In this document: positions 45,672 through 56,085 of the stretch, in pieces
Layout: each line of letters starts with the position of its first letter
How positions within the stretch are numbered: the stretch's first letter is position 1
DNA from: Herbaspirillum sp. ASV7
GTDB lineage: Bacteria > Pseudomonadota > Gammaproteobacteria > Burkholderiales > Burkholderiaceae_D
Direction of reading: 5' to 3'
Assembly: GCF_016429215.1 (NCBI RefSeq)
Contig: NZ_JAELUH010000004.1
Span: 62,001 to 126,000, forward strand
DNA length: 64,000 bases
The notes under the pieces: model-generated
Told to the model about the DNA's origin: nothing
What the model saw: only the letters and a program-made list of their open reading frames with translations
Databases searched by the model: none
Made by a program: the position numbers and the translations under genes

Positions 45672-46472
45672 CTAATAGAAGCTCTGGGCCAGCGAGCCGA
45701 TCAGCAACTGCCACCCATCCACCAGCACGAACAGCATCAGCTTGAAGGGCAGCGAGACGATGGCCGGGGACATCATCATCATGCCCATGGACATCAGGAT
45801 ACTGGCCACCACCATGTCGATGATGAGGAAGGGGATGAAGATGGCAAAGCCGATCTGGAAGGCGGTCTTCAGTTCGCTGGTCACGAAGGCCGGTACCAGC
45901 AGGCGCAGCGGCACATCTTCCGGCCCCTGCAAGGCCGGGCCGCGCGAGAGCTTGACGTACAGCGCCAGGTCGGCCTGGCGGGTCTGCTTGAGCATGAATT
46001 CCTTGAGCGGCGCGGCGCCCTTGTCGAGCGCTTCCATCATCTGGATCTTGTTCTCGGAGAAGGGCTGGTAGGCTTCGGTATAGATGCGGTCGAACACCGG
46101 CCCCATCACGAAGAAGGTCAGGAACAGCGACAGGCCCACCAGCACCTGGGTCGGTGGCGTCGATTGCGTGCCCAAGGCCTGGCGCAGCAGGGACAGCACG
46201 ATCACGATGCGCGTGAAGCTGGTCATCATCAGCATCGCCGCCGGGATGAACGACAGCGACGTGAGCAACAGCATGGTCTGGATGGGCAGCGAATAGTTCG
46301 TGCCTCCGCCTGCTGCCGGCATGCTGTTCAAGGCCGGAAGTCCCTGTTGGGCCGAGGCTGCCAGCGGCAGGCACAGCACCAGCAGCAGCCATTTGCGGCT
46401 GCCCAGGAAGCGCACCAGCAGGCGCGCTGCGGTCGTCAGAAAAGTCCCTTGCGGGTTAGGATGTGCTGCCAT
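45672..46472 (-). CDS. fliP: flagellar export gate protein FliP
   Basis: Core subunit of the FliPQR gate. The 266-residue precursor has a cleavable signal peptide (hydrophobic at about 27-38, ending ASAQ), then four membrane helices with [20 protein letters not shown] (about 67-86) and [20 protein letters not shown]. Start chosen at ATG 46472, which has AGG at good spacing. It overlaps fliO by 17 bp, and upstream in-frame ATGs would deepen the overlap. Confidence 0.94.
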   Translation of the reverse strand: MAAHPNPQGTFLTTAARLLVRFLGSRKWLLLVLCLPLAASAQQGLPALNSMPAAGGGTNYSLPIQTMLLLTSLSFIPAAMLMMTSFTRIVIVLSLLRQALGTQSTPPTQVLVGLSLFLTFFVMGPVFDRIYTEAYQPFSENKIQMMEALDKGAAPLKEFMLKQTRQADLALYVKLSRGPALQGPEDVPLRLLVPAFVTSELKTAFQIGFAIFIPFLIIDMVVASILMSMGMMMMSPAIVSLPFKLMLFVLVDGWQLLIGSLAQSFY

Positions 46473-47049
46473 CTTGACCTGGGCGAGTACCGCGGTCGGC
46501 CTCGCCATTACGTTTGTCCATGGTTTGTTTGAGCCAGGTGGCAAAGGCCGGTGTGCCGGGCTTGCCGTCCTGCTGCGGCGCCAGTTCCTGGCGCGGCAGG
46601 GTGGCCAGCGCATTGACCCGGCCGGGCGCCACGCCAACCACGATCCATTGTTCGCCGACCTCGACCACCATCACGCGTTCGCGCGTGCCCACACTGACTC
46701 CCCCCACTACCTTGGCCACCGCATTGCCGGCCAGGCTCTGGGCCAGGCCGAAACGTTTGAGCAACCAGGCGATCGCCGCCATCAGGGCCAGTACCGCCAC
46801 CAGTCCGAAGAGCATGGTGAAGACGCTGCCACTGGAGGAAGGGATGGCCGAGCCGGCTACCTGGGCAGAGGCCGGGGCAGTGGTGGCCGATGCGGTCGAT
46901 GCAGCCGATGGGCTGGTCGCTGCCGCGTTCTCGGCCCAGGCCTGGGCGCAGGCGAGAACAGCGCCGCCCAGAAAGATCCGGGCGGACACTAGGCCCGCCC
47001 GGGTCTGTCGCAGGCTGCGCGAAAGGGATGCTGCGCGGATGCGTTTCAT
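46456..47049 (-). CDS. fliO: flagellar export assembly protein FliO
   Basis: Membrane protein that helps FliP assemble into the export gate. The 197-residue protein has an N-terminal hydrophobic segment (about 25-40), an Ala/Ser/Thr-rich periplasmic stretch and one membrane helix (about 76-98, [20 protein letters not shown]). A cytoplasmic domain follows with [23 protein letters not shown] 47049 is chosen over an adjacent in-frame TTG. The family is poorly conserved, but position and layout make the assignment firm. Confidence 0.88.
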   Translation of the reverse strand: MKRIRAASLSRSLRQTRAGLVSARIFLGGAVLACAQAWAENAAATSPSAASTASATTAPASAQVAGSAIPSSSGSVFTMLFGLVAVLALMAAIAWLLKRFGLAQSLAGNAVAKVVGGVSVGTRERVMVVEVGEQWIVVGVAPGRVNALATLPRQELAPQQDGKPGTPAFATWLKQTMDKRNGEADRGTRPGQDGSTS

Positions 47050-47069
47050 CAAATAGAGGCCGTCCCCGC

Positions 47070-47525
47070 TCAGCGGTTGAGCTTGCGGATACGTTCGGCC
47101 GGCGTGATGATGTCGGTGAGCCGGATACCGAACTTGTCGTTGACCACCACCACTTCGCCTTGTGCGATCAGGCAGCCGTTGACCAGCACGTCCATCGGTT
47201 CGCCGGCCATGCCATCCAGTTCCACCACCGAGCCCTGCGCCAGTTGCAGCAGGTTCTTGATGGCGATCTTGGTGCGGCCCAGTTCCACGGTCAGCTGGAC
47301 CGGGATGTCGAGGATGAAGTCGATGTCATTGGGCGTGTTGGTCTTGATGTCGCTCGCGCTCAGGTCCTTGAAGACGGTGGCGGCAGCCGGGGTTGCGGTG
47401 ATGCCTTTCTCGTCTTCCATCTGGCCTTTTTTCTGCGCTTCTTCGGCCTGGGTCTGCTCGGCCATGGCCGCGCCCCACGGATCGTCTTCGGCCGCGCCCG
47501 CGCCTGCTACATTCTCATCAGCCAT
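47070..47525 (-). CDS. fliN: flagellar motor switch protein FliN
   Basis: C-ring protein that sets rotation direction with FliM and FliG and helps dock export cargo. It has 151 residues. The acidic N-terminus (Glu/Asp/Ala-rich, 1-65) is longer than in enterics, and the SpoA domain (about 75-148) has DFILDIPVQLTVELGRTKIA. ATG 47525 has AGGAGA upstream and lies two bases after the fliM stop. Confidence 0.95.
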   Translation of the reverse strand: MADENVAGAGAAEDDPWGAAMAEQTQAEEAQKKGQMEDEKGITATPAAATVFKDLSASDIKTNTPNDIDFILDIPVQLTVELGRTKIAIKNLLQLAQGSVVELDGMAGEPMDVLVNGCLIAQGEVVVVNDKFGIRLTDIITPAERIRKLNR

Positions 47526-47527
47526 TA

Positions 47528-48532
47528 CTAATCTCCTTGAAAGCTTTCCGGTGTTTCTTGATGGGTGATGGACAGCAGTTTTTCCACGCGCAAGGCGTAT
47601 TGGCCATTGAGCTGGCCGTAGCTGCATTCCATCACGGGCACGCCGTCGACCTGTGCCTGGACGGTCTCGGTGGTTTGCAGCGGGATCACGTCGCCGACCT
47701 GCATGTGCAGCAGGTCGGTAAAGTTGAGTCGGGCAGTGCCAAAATTGACGATCAGTTCGACCTCGGCGGTCTGGATCTGCTGCTTCATCAGGCGGATCCA
47801 GCGCTTGTCGACTTCCAGCGCCTCACCCTGCATGCTGCTGGTGAGGCGGTCACGCACCGGCTCGATCATCGAGTAGGGCGTGCAGATATGGATTTCACCC
47901 GACACCGGCCCAAGCTCCACGGTGAAGGTGGTCGAGACCACCACTTCGTTGGGGGTGGCGATGTTGGCGAACTGGGTGTTCATTTCCGAGCGGATGAACT
48001 CGAATTCGATCGGATAGATCGGTTCCCACGACTTGGCGTAGGTCTCGAAGGTGATCTCCAGCACGCGCATGATGATGCGCTGCTCGGTAGGAGTGAATTC
48101 ACGACCTTCGATGCGGGTATGGAAGCGGCCATCGCCGCCGAACATGTTGTCCACCAGCATGAAGACGAACTGTGGATCGAACACCACCAGGCCGATGCCG
48201 CGGAAGGGCTTGATGTGGACCAGGTTCAGGTTGGTCGGCACCACCAGGTTGCGGATGAATTCGCTGTACTTGGACACCTTCACCGGACCGACCGAGATCT
48301 CGGCGGTACGGTGGATGAAGTTGAACAAGCCGATGCGGAACAAGCGGGCGAAGCGCTCGTTGATGATTTCGAGCGTGGGCATGCGCCCGCGCACGATGCG
48401 TTCCTGCGTTGCCAGGTTGTAGGTACGTACCGTACCAGGAGCTTCTTCGACGACTTTTTCTTCGTCTTCGTCTCCTGTGACGCCCTTCAGAAGGGCATCG
48501 ACTTCTTCCTGTGAGAGAAAGTGCTCGGCCAT
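47528..48532 (-). CDS. fliM: flagellar motor switch protein FliM
   Basis: C-ring protein that receives the chemotaxis signal. The 334-residue protein has the CheY-P binding peptide LSQEEVDALL (6-15). It is followed by an acidic linker, the middle domain (about 45-230, with VGPVKVSKYSEFIRNLVVPT) and the C-terminal SpoA domain (about 245-322). It precedes fliN by two bases. CheY (18789) is its signal partner in this window. Confidence 0.97.
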   Translation of the reverse strand: MAEHFLSQEEVDALLKGVTGDEDEEKVVEEAPGTVRTYNLATQERIVRGRMPTLEIINERFARLFRIGLFNFIHRTAEISVGPVKVSKYSEFIRNLVVPTNLNLVHIKPFRGIGLVVFDPQFVFMLVDNMFGGDGRFHTRIEGREFTPTEQRIIMRVLEITFETYAKSWEPIYPIEFEFIRSEMNTQFANIATPNEVVVSTTFTVELGPVSGEIHICTPYSMIEPVRDRLTSSMQGEALEVDKRWIRLMKQQIQTAEVELIVNFGTARLNFTDLLHMQVGDVIPLQTTETVQAQVDGVPVMECSYGQLNGQYALRVEKLLSITHQETPESFQGD

Positions 48533-48556
48533 GGTCGTGTGAATCTCTGACTTCGG

Positions 48557-49072
48557 TTACTGCTGCTGGATCACAAAGGAAGTGTAGAACACATCGGTGA
48601 TCTGCGGTCCCTTGCCCTTGCCCGAGAACGGCTCGCCCAGCTGGTCGATGATCTCGTCGGTGAGCTTGCGCTTGCCGTCGCTGGTCAGCAGTTCCGAGGC
48701 CTTCTTGCTCGACAGGACCATCAGCAGGCGGCTACGCACCTGGGGCATGTAGAGCTTGAGTGCTTCTGCGGTCTGCGCGTCGGGTACTTGCAGGGTCATG
48801 GCCACTTGCAGGTACTGGTCGCCGGTTTCCTGCTGCAGGTTCACGACGAAGGGCTCGATGACCACGAAGGTCGGTGCCTTGGCTTCCGAGTGTTCTTCAG
48901 CGTGGTCTTCCCCCTTCTTGCCCTTGCCCCCCATCATGAAGAAGGCTGCTGCACCACCGATGACCAGCACCAGTACGGCGCCGACGATGATGAAGAGCAT
49001 CTTCTTGCTCGATTTTGCTGGTGCTGCTTCTGCTTCAGCGCCCTTGGCCGGGGCCTTTCCTTTTGTTGCCAT
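48557..49072 (-). CDS. fliL: flagellar basal-body associated protein FliL
   Basis: Inner-membrane protein that surrounds the stators and supports torque. The 171-residue protein has a Lys/Ala-rich cytoplasmic N-terminus, one membrane helix (about 25-47) and a periplasmic stomatin-like domain with PFVVNLQQETGDQYLQVAMT. It begins 142 bp after fliK, a larger gap than elsewhere in the operon, so a secondary promoter is possible there. Confidence 0.92.
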   Translation of the reverse strand: MATKGKAPAKGAEAEAAPAKSSKKMLFIIVGAVLVLVIGGAAAFFMMGGKGKKGEDHAEEHSEAKAPTFVVIEPFVVNLQQETGDQYLQVAMTLQVPDAQTAEALKLYMPQVRSRLLMVLSSKKASELLTSDGKRKLTDEIIDQLGEPFSGKGKGPQITDVFYTSFVIQQQ

Positions 49073-49214
49073 CTACTATTCCTTTCAGTTCGTCAGCGCG
49101 TGGTACTTGATATTTTGATATCCCGGATAACTGCTTAACGGCAAAGATTTCTTATTGTTGAGTCCTGCGCGGACGAAATTGCATTTCCTGGGGGGCGGTG
49201 CCAGCCGGCCGGGT

Positions 49215-50543
49215 TCAGACAAAGGTGTCGACCAGTCCCAGCCCGCTGGTGGTGGCCTGGGTGGTACCGGCCACGCCGGCCAGGGCCAGATCGCCTTCTT
49301 CATCTTGTCCGGCTCTGCTAGAGCCGGACGAGCCGCGTGCCTGCTGCTGGCTATCGGCACCCTGCTGCTGGTTGGGCATGCCGGTGTTGACGGTGGCCTG
49401 GCCCAGCTGGATGCCGGCCTGGTCCATCATTTCACGCAGCTTGGGCATGGCCGCTTCGAGCGCCTGCTTGACTTCGGGTTGAGCGGTGATGAAGGTCGCA
49501 TCGGCCTGCTGGTTGTGGACGTTCAAGACCACCTGCATGGGGCCCAGGTCGGGCGGGTTCAGGGTCAGCGAAGCGCTCTGGATGCCACCGGTGGCCATCC
49601 AGGTGATCTTGTTGCCGACGGCCTGGTCCCAGCCGGCGCTGCCGACGTTGGGCTGGATCTTGTCGGTATAGGCCGCGCCGAAGACGGCTTGCGGCTGGTT
49701 GGCAGCCAGGGTCTGTTGCATGGCCGGCATGAGCACCGGCGTGGGGCTGGCCTGCGGCAGGTCCTGGTGCGCGGCCTGTGCTTCCGGGGCGACCTTGGCC
49801 AGTTGTGCCGAGGTGGTCAGGGTGCTGCTGTCATTCTTGGACGTCGCCTTGGCCGCGCCGCTGAGGTCGATGGCCGGCTTGTTGTCGCGTCCGCCATCGG
49901 CGGCGGTCTGGCCCTCGTCCTGGCCTGCGGCCGTGGTGCTGGCGTCGAGCTTGGCCTTGTTGGCGTCGATGCTGCTCTGCAGGCCGTTGAGGTCGATCTT
50001 CTTGCCCTTGGCATCCAGCGCAGAAGCCTGGGCGTCCAGCGCATCGAGCGTGCCCTTGGCATTGCCGCGCTTGGCCTGGGCCAGCAGGTCGGCGTCGCTG
50101 CTCTGGCCCCGGCCGCTGTTCACGGGGGCGACCGCATTCTGCTGCAGGTTGGCTACCAAGGCCAGCAATTCGGCCGAGGCCTGGGTGGTGGTGTCGTCGT
50201 CCTGGTCATCTTCCTTGGCGCTGGTTTCCTGCTTGTCGCTGGTCGCGCTGGTGGCGCCGCTCTTGTCGCTGCCGGTCGTGGATTGGGTGGACTGGGTGCT
50301 CTGGGCGGCCTGGGCTGCGGGTGCCGCCGGAGTTGCCGGCGGTGGCGCCGAGGCTGACGAATCCTGACTTGCCGGCGCGGTAATTTGCGCATTGTTGTCC
50401 GCAGTGCGGGCGCTGACCTGGCTGTTGAGCAGCTGGGTGAACGACGCATCGGCACTGAAGCTGTCGGCGAGATTGGTCGAGCGCGAGGCATTGGCGGCTT
50501 GCGAGCCGGTCATCACATTCAACAGCGGCAGGGAAGGATTCAT
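49215..50543 (-). CDS. fliK: flagellar hook-length control protein FliK
   Basis: Molecular ruler that measures the hook and switches FlhB to filament export. The 442-residue protein has a long Gln/Ala/Ser-rich, largely disordered N-terminal two thirds and the folded switch domain at about 310-400 (ASLTLNPPDLGPMQVVLNVH), which is the canonical FliK C-terminal signature. It follows fliJ by 92 bp. A second FliK-like gene lies at 57916-59100. Confidence 0.9.
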   Translation of the reverse strand: MNPSLPLLNVMTGSQAANASRSTNLADSFSADASFTQLLNSQVSARTADNNAQITAPASQDSSASAPPPATPAAPAAQAAQSTQSTQSTTGSDKSGATSATSDKQETSAKEDDQDDDTTTQASAELLALVANLQQNAVAPVNSGRGQSSDADLLAQAKRGNAKGTLDALDAQASALDAKGKKIDLNGLQSSIDANKAKLDASTTAAGQDEGQTAADGGRDNKPAIDLSGAAKATSKNDSSTLTTSAQLAKVAPEAQAAHQDLPQASPTPVLMPAMQQTLAANQPQAVFGAAYTDKIQPNVGSAGWDQAVGNKITWMATGGIQSASLTLNPPDLGPMQVVLNVHNQQADATFITAQPEVKQALEAAMPKLREMMDQAGIQLGQATVNTGMPNQQQGADSQQQARGSSGSSRAGQDEEGDLALAGVAGTTQATTSGLGLVDTFV

Positions 50544-50635
50544 GATGGGTAGCCTGTCGGTAACTTGCTATTACGTGCGTTGGTTTGCGATTTTACGTGC
50601 TGCCTGCTGCCTGTGCTGCTCTGGTTGGGGCTGGA

Positions 50636-51076
50636 TCAGCGCTTGTAGAAGGTCATCCGGGACGCATGCTCGTCCATGGACTTCTGGTCGCGCTTGTTTT
50701 CCTTCTGCAACTGCTGCTCCCTGGCGCGCGCGGCCAGCGTGTCGTAGGACATGCGCTTGCGCTCGCAGGCCTGCCATGCCGCGCGGGCTTCGGCCACACG
50801 CTGCCGGCTGCTGTTGACGACATCTTCCTGGCCATCGATGGCCGTATCGATCTTCTCGATGAACAGCTGGAAGTTGCGGTAGCTCAACGCCGTGAGGCCA
50901 TTGCTCAGGGTTTCCTGGAAGCGGGCCGCGTAGTCATCGCGGTATTGCTGCAGGATCACCAGCTTCTGTTGCGCTTCCTCGCTCACGCGAATAGCCCGGC
51001 CGAGGCGTTTGGTCGCTTCGTCGGTCTCTTTGGTCGCCAATTCGATCAGCGTATCAAGTGCGGAGGGAGTAGCCAT
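50636..51076 (-). CDS. fliJ: flagellar export stalk protein FliJ
   Basis: Coiled-coil protein that inserts into the FliI ATPase ring and touches FlhA. It has 146 residues, predicted as two long antiparallel helices, rich in Gln, Glu, Arg and Lys, with the family feature of a C-terminal basic end (EHASRMTFYKR). It starts 37 bp after fliI. Confidence 0.9.
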   Translation of the reverse strand: MATPSALDTLIELATKETDEATKRLGRAIRVSEEAQQKLVILQQYRDDYAARFQETLSNGLTALSYRNFQLFIEKIDTAIDGQEDVVNSSRQRVAEARAAWQACERKRMSYDTLAARAREQQLQKENKRDQKSMDEHASRMTFYKR

Positions 51077-51113
51077 GATGGTCTTGATTATATTTTTGCG
51101 CTGCAGCTCTCAA

Positions 51114-52520
51114 TCACCCGAATAGAGCGGTAAGTTGCCTCAAGCTCTCTGATACATTGGCCTGTTCGTCGATACCCTGTTGCAAAAATGCTTCCATTCT
51201 TGGCAATAAGGCAATGGCCTCGTCCAGGATCGGGTCGCTGCCGGCCGCGTAGGCGCCCACGCTGATGAGGTCGCGGTTGCGCTGGAAGCGCGAATACAGC
51301 TGCTTCAGATGGCGCGAGCGGCGCTGGTGGTCGGCATCGGTGATGCTGTGCATGGCCCGGCTGATCGATTGTTCGATATCGATGGCGGGATAGTGTCCGG
51401 CTTCGGCCAGTTGGCGGTTGAGCACGATGTGGCCGTCCAGGATGGCGCGGGCGGCGTCGGCGATGGGGTCCTGCTGGTCATCGCCTTCGGTCAGCACGGT
51501 GTAGAAGGCGGTAATCGAGCCGCCACCCTCGTCGCCGTTGCCGGCGCGCTCCACCAGCGCGGGTAGCTTGGCGAACACCGAAGGAGGGTAGCCCTTGGTG
51601 GCCGGCGGTTCGCCAATGGCCAGCGCGATCTCGCGCTGGGCCATGGCATAGCGGGTCAGCGAATCCATGATCAGCAGCACATCCTTGCCCTGGTCGCGGA
51701 AGTACTCGGCAATCGAGGTGCAGTAGGCGGCACCCTGCAGGCGCATCAGCGGCGGGGTATCGGCCGGTGCGGCCACCACCACCGAGCGCGCCAGGCCTTC
51801 GGCGCCGAGGATCTGCTCGATGAATTCCTTCACTTCGCGGCCACGTTCGCCGATCAGGCCCACCACGATCACGTCGGCGCTGGTATAGCGCGCCATCATG
51901 CCCAGCAACACGCTCTTGCCCACGCCCGAGCCGGCAAACAGACCCATGCGCTGGCCGCGACCGACGGTGAGCATCGAATTGATGGCACGTATGCCGGTAT
52001 CGAGGATGTCGCGGATCGGCGCGCGGCCCAGCGGATTGGCAGCCCGCACGGCCAGGGGCGCGGAACGTTCGGTGTGCAGCGGGCCAAGGCTGTCCAGGGG
52101 GCGCCCGGCGCCATCGAGCACGCGGCCCAGCAATTCGTCGCCTACCGGCAGGCGACGGCTGTGTTCGTCCACCCGGCGTGGCGTGAAGGTGATCGGGCCG
52201 GTACGCGGTGGTGGCTTGACCGGCTCGACCGGGAAGACGCGGGTGCCCGGCACGATGCCTTCGACGTCGCTCTGCGGCATCAGGAACAGGCGTTCGTCCT
52301 GAAAGCCTACGACTTCGGCCTCGATCATCATGCCGTTGGGCAGGGGGACGTTGCAGGGGCTGCCCACGGGCAGCTTGAGGCCGACCGCCTCCATCACCAG
52401 GCCGGCCACGCGTGTGATGCGGCCGGCGGTCTGGGTGGGTTCGGCCATGGCTACCAGGCTGCGACAGTTGTGCAGGTAGGCTTGCCAGAGACTGCTATGG
52501 GAAGGCATCGGGGAGTTCAT
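51114..52520 (-). CDS. fliI: flagellar export ATPase FliI
   Basis: ATPase of the export apparatus, homologous to the F1 beta subunit. The 468-residue protein has Walker A AGSGVGKS (196-203), the catalytic-Glu segment [13 protein letters not shown] and the Walker B region [20 protein letters not shown]. The N-terminal beta domain and C-terminal helical domain are complete. It works with FliH (regulator) and FliJ (stalk), which flank it. Confidence 0.97.
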   Translation of the reverse strand: MNSPMPSHSSLWQAYLHNCRSLVAMAEPTQTAGRITRVAGLVMEAVGLKLPVGSPCNVPLPNGMMIEAEVVGFQDERLFLMPQSDVEGIVPGTRVFPVEPVKPPPRTGPITFTPRRVDEHSRRLPVGDELLGRVLDGAGRPLDSLGPLHTERSAPLAVRAANPLGRAPIRDILDTGIRAINSMLTVGRGQRMGLFAGSGVGKSVLLGMMARYTSADVIVVGLIGERGREVKEFIEQILGAEGLARSVVVAAPADTPPLMRLQGAAYCTSIAEYFRDQGKDVLLIMDSLTRYAMAQREIALAIGEPPATKGYPPSVFAKLPALVERAGNGDEGGGSITAFYTVLTEGDDQQDPIADAARAILDGHIVLNRQLAEAGHYPAIDIEQSISRAMHSITDADHQRRSRHLKQLYSRFQRNRDLISVGAYAAGSDPILDEAIALLPRMEAFLQQGIDEQANVSESLRQLTALFG

Positions 52521-52557
52521 GCGGGTCTCCCGTTCAGGTGGGTGTCACGTGCTGCAC

Positions 52558-53259
52558 TCAATCCAGCCAGTCGAGCTGCTGGGACAGTGATTCGCCCAGG
52601 CGCTTCCAGCGGGTCTGGGTGGAGGCATCGATCTGGTTGGTACGGGTTTCCACGCGGCAGCCGCCGCGCTCCATGTGGCTATCGTCTTCGATCTTCCAGC
52701 CTTGCTTGCCCAGATCTTCGCCGAGATGTTCGCGCACCAGGGCGGCGTCCTCGGGGTGTAGCGTCAGAACGGCCGGCAATTGCAGTACGGGCAGGGTCTG
52801 GATGGCCGCTGTCACGGTGGGCAGCACCAGCTCGGGCCGGACATTGAGTGCCGTCTTGAGCATCGATTTGGCCAGGTCCAGCGCCAGATCCAGCAGTTCC
52901 GGGGCCATGCTTTCACTGCATTGCGAGACTTCGGTGCTGAAGTTGACGGCGATCTGGCGGAAATGCTGGATGACCTCGTTGATTTCCTTCTGGCCCTGCT
53001 GCAGGCCAGCCATGTAACCTTCCGAACGCCCGGCCTGCAGGCCGTGCTCGCGACCTTCGGCAAAGCCTTCCTGGCGGGCCGCTTCGCGGATGGCGTCGAG
53101 CTGCTCGGCCGTCAGTTGCGGCACTGGGGGCGGTTCTTCGAGGTATTCCTCTTCCACCGGCAGCGGTTCGGGCTCCGGTTCGGGTTCGTCGTTGAAGGAC
53201 GCCAGCTCCCAGCGCTGGTAGGGCGTCATTTCTTCCTTGGGAATGATCTTTGCACGCAT
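52558..53259 (-). CDS. fliH: flagellar export ATPase regulator FliH
   Basis: Binds FliI, restrains its ATPase and links it to FliN. The 233-residue protein has an acidic Pro/Glu-rich N-terminal stretch (about 20-45) and a helical segment with small-residue repeats (EGFAEGREHGLQAGRSEGYM, 69-88), which is the GxxxG-type repeat of FliH. A C-terminal FliI-binding domain completes it. It follows fliG by 62 bp and precedes fliI by 37 bp. Confidence 0.92.
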   Translation of the reverse strand: MRAKIIPKEEMTPYQRWELASFNDEPEPEPEPLPVEEEYLEEPPPVPQLTAEQLDAIREAARQEGFAEGREHGLQAGRSEGYMAGLQQGQKEINEVIQHFRQIAVNFSTEVSQCSESMAPELLDLALDLAKSMLKTALNVRPELVLPTVTAAIQTLPVLQLPAVLTLHPEDAALVREHLGEDLGKQGWKIEDDSHMERGGCRVETRTNQIDASTQTRWKRLGESLSQQLDWLD

Positions 53260-53321
53260 GGCTTCTTTGACTCCTCAGGCCGGCATGCCGACAGCAAACT
53301 GCACGATGGGCATCAAGCGCA

Positions 53322-54317
53322 TCAGATGAACGCGTCCTCGCCCTTGGCGCCCAGCACGATCTGGCCTTCGTCGGCCAGGCGGCGCACGATCTGCAGGATG
53401 GCCTTTTGCTGCGCATCCACTTCGGACAGGCGCACCGGTCCCTTGGACTCCAGGTCTTCCTTCATCATCTCGGCCGCGCGTTGCGACATGTTGGCGAAGA
53501 TCTTGTCGCGCAGGCCTTGCGAGGCACCCTTGAGGGCCACGATCAGCGACTCGGACTGGACTTCGCGCAGCAGCAGCTGGATGCCGCGGCCGTCGATGTC
53601 GATGATGTTCTCGAAGACGAACATCTCGTCCATGATCTTCTGCGCCATGTCCTCGTCGTAGGAGCGCAGGTTGTTCATCACCGAGGTCTCGTTCTCGCCG
53701 GACATGAAGTTGAGGATCTCGGCTGCGGTACGGATACCGCCCATCTGTTGCTTCTTCAGGCTTTCGTTGCCGGTCAGCAGCTTGGTCAACACGTCATTGA
53801 GCTCGCGCAACGCGGCCGGCTGCACGCCGTCCAGGGTTGCAATACGAAGGATGACGTCGTTGCGCAAACGTTCCGTGAAATTGTTGATGATACCGCAGGC
53901 GTGGTCGCGCTCCAGGTGGACCAGGATGGTGGCGATGATCTGCGGGTGTTCGTTGCGGATGAGCTCGGCCACCGATTGCGCGTCCATCCACTTGAGGCTC
54001 TCGATGCCGGAGGCGTCGCGGCCGCCCAGGATGCGGTTGAGCAGGGAGGTGGCCTTGTCGTCGCCCAGGGCCTTGGTCAGGACGCTGCGGATGTACTCGT
54101 CCGAATCCAGGCCCAGCGAAGAGGCCTGGCCGGTTTCGGCGACGAAGGCTTCCAGCACTTCGTTGATTTCCTCGAAGCTCACATTGCGCAGGGCCGACAT
54201 GGCCGCGCCCAGCTTCTGGACCTCTTTCGGGCCCAGGTACTTCATGACTTCGGCCGCCTCATCCTCGCCCAGGGCGAGCATGAGGATGGCACCTTTCTGA
54301 ACGCCGTCGTTACTCAT
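53322..54317 (-). CDS. fliG: flagellar motor switch protein FliG
   Basis: Rotor protein that contacts the stators. The 331-residue protein has three armadillo-like domains. The conserved EHPQ motif is at 123-126, and the C-terminal torque helix includes the charged residues of KGASQGLRDKIFANMSQRAA. Length is typical. It overlaps the end of fliF by 8 bp, so the two are translationally coupled. Confidence 0.97.
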   Translation of the reverse strand: MSNDGVQKGAILMLALGEDEAAEVMKYLGPKEVQKLGAAMSALRNVSFEEINEVLEAFVAETGQASSLGLDSDEYIRSVLTKALGDDKATSLLNRILGGRDASGIESLKWMDAQSVAELIRNEHPQIIATILVHLERDHACGIINNFTERLRNDVILRIATLDGVQPAALRELNDVLTKLLTGNESLKKQQMGGIRTAAEILNFMSGENETSVMNNLRSYDEDMAQKIMDEMFVFENIIDIDGRGIQLLLREVQSESLIVALKGASQGLRDKIFANMSQRAAEMMKEDLESKGPVRLSEVDAQQKAILQIVRRLADEGQIVLGAKGEDAFI

Positions 54318-56085
54318 TGTTCACCCATGACTTGATGATGCTTGCCACCAGTTTCGGATCGTTCTTGGCCCACTGCTTGGCGGTTTCGAGGTTGGCCTTG
54401 TAGGCGGCGCGTTCGTCGATCTCGGGCTCGCCGGAGAGGTTGACGATGGCATCCGGATCGTCCGGGTCGAAGCCGGCGGCCACCGCTGCGGCTGCGGCGG
54501 CAGCTTCGGCCTCGGCCTTTTCCTTGGCCAGGCGTTCGCGTTCTTCGCGGCCCGACAGCTTCCAGACGATGGGGCGCAGTACACGGAAGTAGAGGAACAG
54601 CAGCACCGCAGCCAGCAGCACGTACTTGCCCGCTTCCTTGGCCAGGTCGATCATGCCCGGCTGCTTCCACAACGGCAGTTCCGGTTCCAGGTCGGTGCTG
54701 AACTGGGTGTTGACCACGTTGAGCGAGTCGCCGCGATCCTTGTTGTAACCCATTGCCTCCTTGACCAGATCGGTGATCTGGTTGCGCTCGGCCTCGGTCA
54801 GCGGGCGCATGACGATCTTGCCGGTATTGTCGATGGTGCGCTTGTAGTTCACCACCACGGCTACCGTCAGGCGTCGTACGCCGCCCATCGGCTGCTGGGT
54901 ATAGCGAACGGTCTTGTCGACCTCGTAGTTGACGGTCTCGTCCTTGCGCGAGTTGCCGCTGACAGTGGGCGAGGGCGCCGCGCCATTGGGCGTGGCGGCC
55001 TGGTTGGCAGCGCCATTGGCGGCCGCCGGATTGACGATCTGCGCCGTCGCCGGTGCTGGCGGCTGATTGGTCAGGGCGCCCGGAACGCCCGAGGTTCCCG
55101 AGGAGGAATTGTTGGCTTCGCTGCTCTGCTTGCTGCGAACGGCGGCGGTGTCCTTGGCCTGGTTGGGCTTGTAGGCCTCGGAAGCCTGCTCCGAACGGGA
55201 GAAATCGACGTCGGCCGTGGCTTCGGCGCGCACGTTGCCATTGCCGACGATGGGGGCGATGATGGATTCGACGCGCTTGACGATGTCCTGCTGCATGTCT
55301 TGCACGTACTTCAGCTGGGTCGGATCCAGGGTATTGGTTTGCGCCTGCTTGGTGGTATCGGAGAGCAGGTTGCCGTTCTGGTCGACGATGGTCACGGCCT
55401 TGGGCGAGAGCTCAGGCACGCTGCTGGCGACCAGGTGCACGATGGCGCTGACTTGCTGCTGGTCCAGGTAGCGACCGGGATACAGCGCCAGCACCACCGA
55501 AGCGGTGGGCTTCTGCTGGTCGCGCACGAAAACCGAGGCCTTGGGCAAGGCCAGGTGCACGCGGGCCGTCTGTACCGAGGACAGCGATTGCACCGAGCGC
55601 GCCAGCTCACCTTCGAGCGCGCGCTGGAAATTGACTTGTTCGAGGAACTGGGAAATGCCCAGCTTCTGGTTTTCCATCAGCTCGAAGCCGACATTGCCGC
55701 CCTTGGGCAAGCCCTGCGCCGCCAGCTTCAGACGGGCGTCGTGGACCATGTTTTCCGGGACCAGGATGGCCGTACCGCCTTCGGAATACTTGTAGGGCAC
55801 GTTCATCTGCTGCAACGAGGCGACAATGGCGCCGCCGTCGCGGTCATTGAAATTGGAGAAGAGGACGCGATACTCTACCTTCTGGCTCCACAGCCAGATA
55901 CCCACCATCAGGGCGATGGTCGCTGCAGCGGCAATGATGAGCAGGATGCGACGGCCCTGCGGCGAGCGGGCGTAGCCAGCCATTCCGCCCGAGGCCGGTT
56001 GCGCCTGGGGCAGGCCATCGAGATTGCTGTTCTCGGCCTGGTTGTTGGTGTCGCCGGTCATTGTGCCGTCGGCTGCTACCGCCAT
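54310..56085 (-). CDS. fliF: flagellar MS-ring protein FliF
   Basis: Forms the MS ring, the first structure assembled and the base for the C ring. The 591-residue protein has membrane helices at about 44-66 and about 478-495, ring-building domains between them, a disordered Ala/Asn/Pro-rich periplasmic insert (about 310-385) and a C-terminal FliG-binding tail. GAGGGG precedes ATG 56085. It is divergent from fliE. Confidence 0.96.
   Translation of the reverse strand: MAVAADGTMTGDTNNQAENSNLDGLPQAQPASGGMAGYARSPQGRRILLIIAAAATIALMVGIWLWSQKVEYRVLFSNFNDRDGGAIVASLQQMNVPYKYSEGGTAILVPENMVHDARLKLAAQGLPKGGNVGFELMENQKLGISQFLEQVNFQRALEGELARSVQSLSSVQTARVHLALPKASVFVRDQQKPTASVVLALYPGRYLDQQQVSAIVHLVASSVPELSPKAVTIVDQNGNLLSDTTKQAQTNTLDPTQLKYVQDMQQDIVKRVESIIAPIVGNGNVRAEATADVDFSRSEQASEAYKPNQAKDTAAVRSKQSSEANNSSSGTSGVPGALTNQPPAPATAQIVNPAAANGAANQAATPNGAAPSPTVSGNSRKDETVNYEVDKTVRYTQQPMGGVRRLTVAVVVNYKRTIDNTGKIVMRPLTEAERNQITDLVKEAMGYNKDRGDSLNVVNTQFSTDLEPELPLWKQPGMIDLAKEAGKYVLLAAVLLFLYFRVLRPIVWKLSGREERERLAKEKAEAEAAAAAAAVAAGFDPDDPDAIVNLSGEPEIDERAAYKANLETAKQWAKNDPKLVASIIKSWVNNE

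Noticed and set aside
44802-46532. A 576-codon plus-strand frame antisense to fliR, fliQ and fliP
   Set aside because: Same shadow composition; the export-gate genes on the minus strand are unmistakable.
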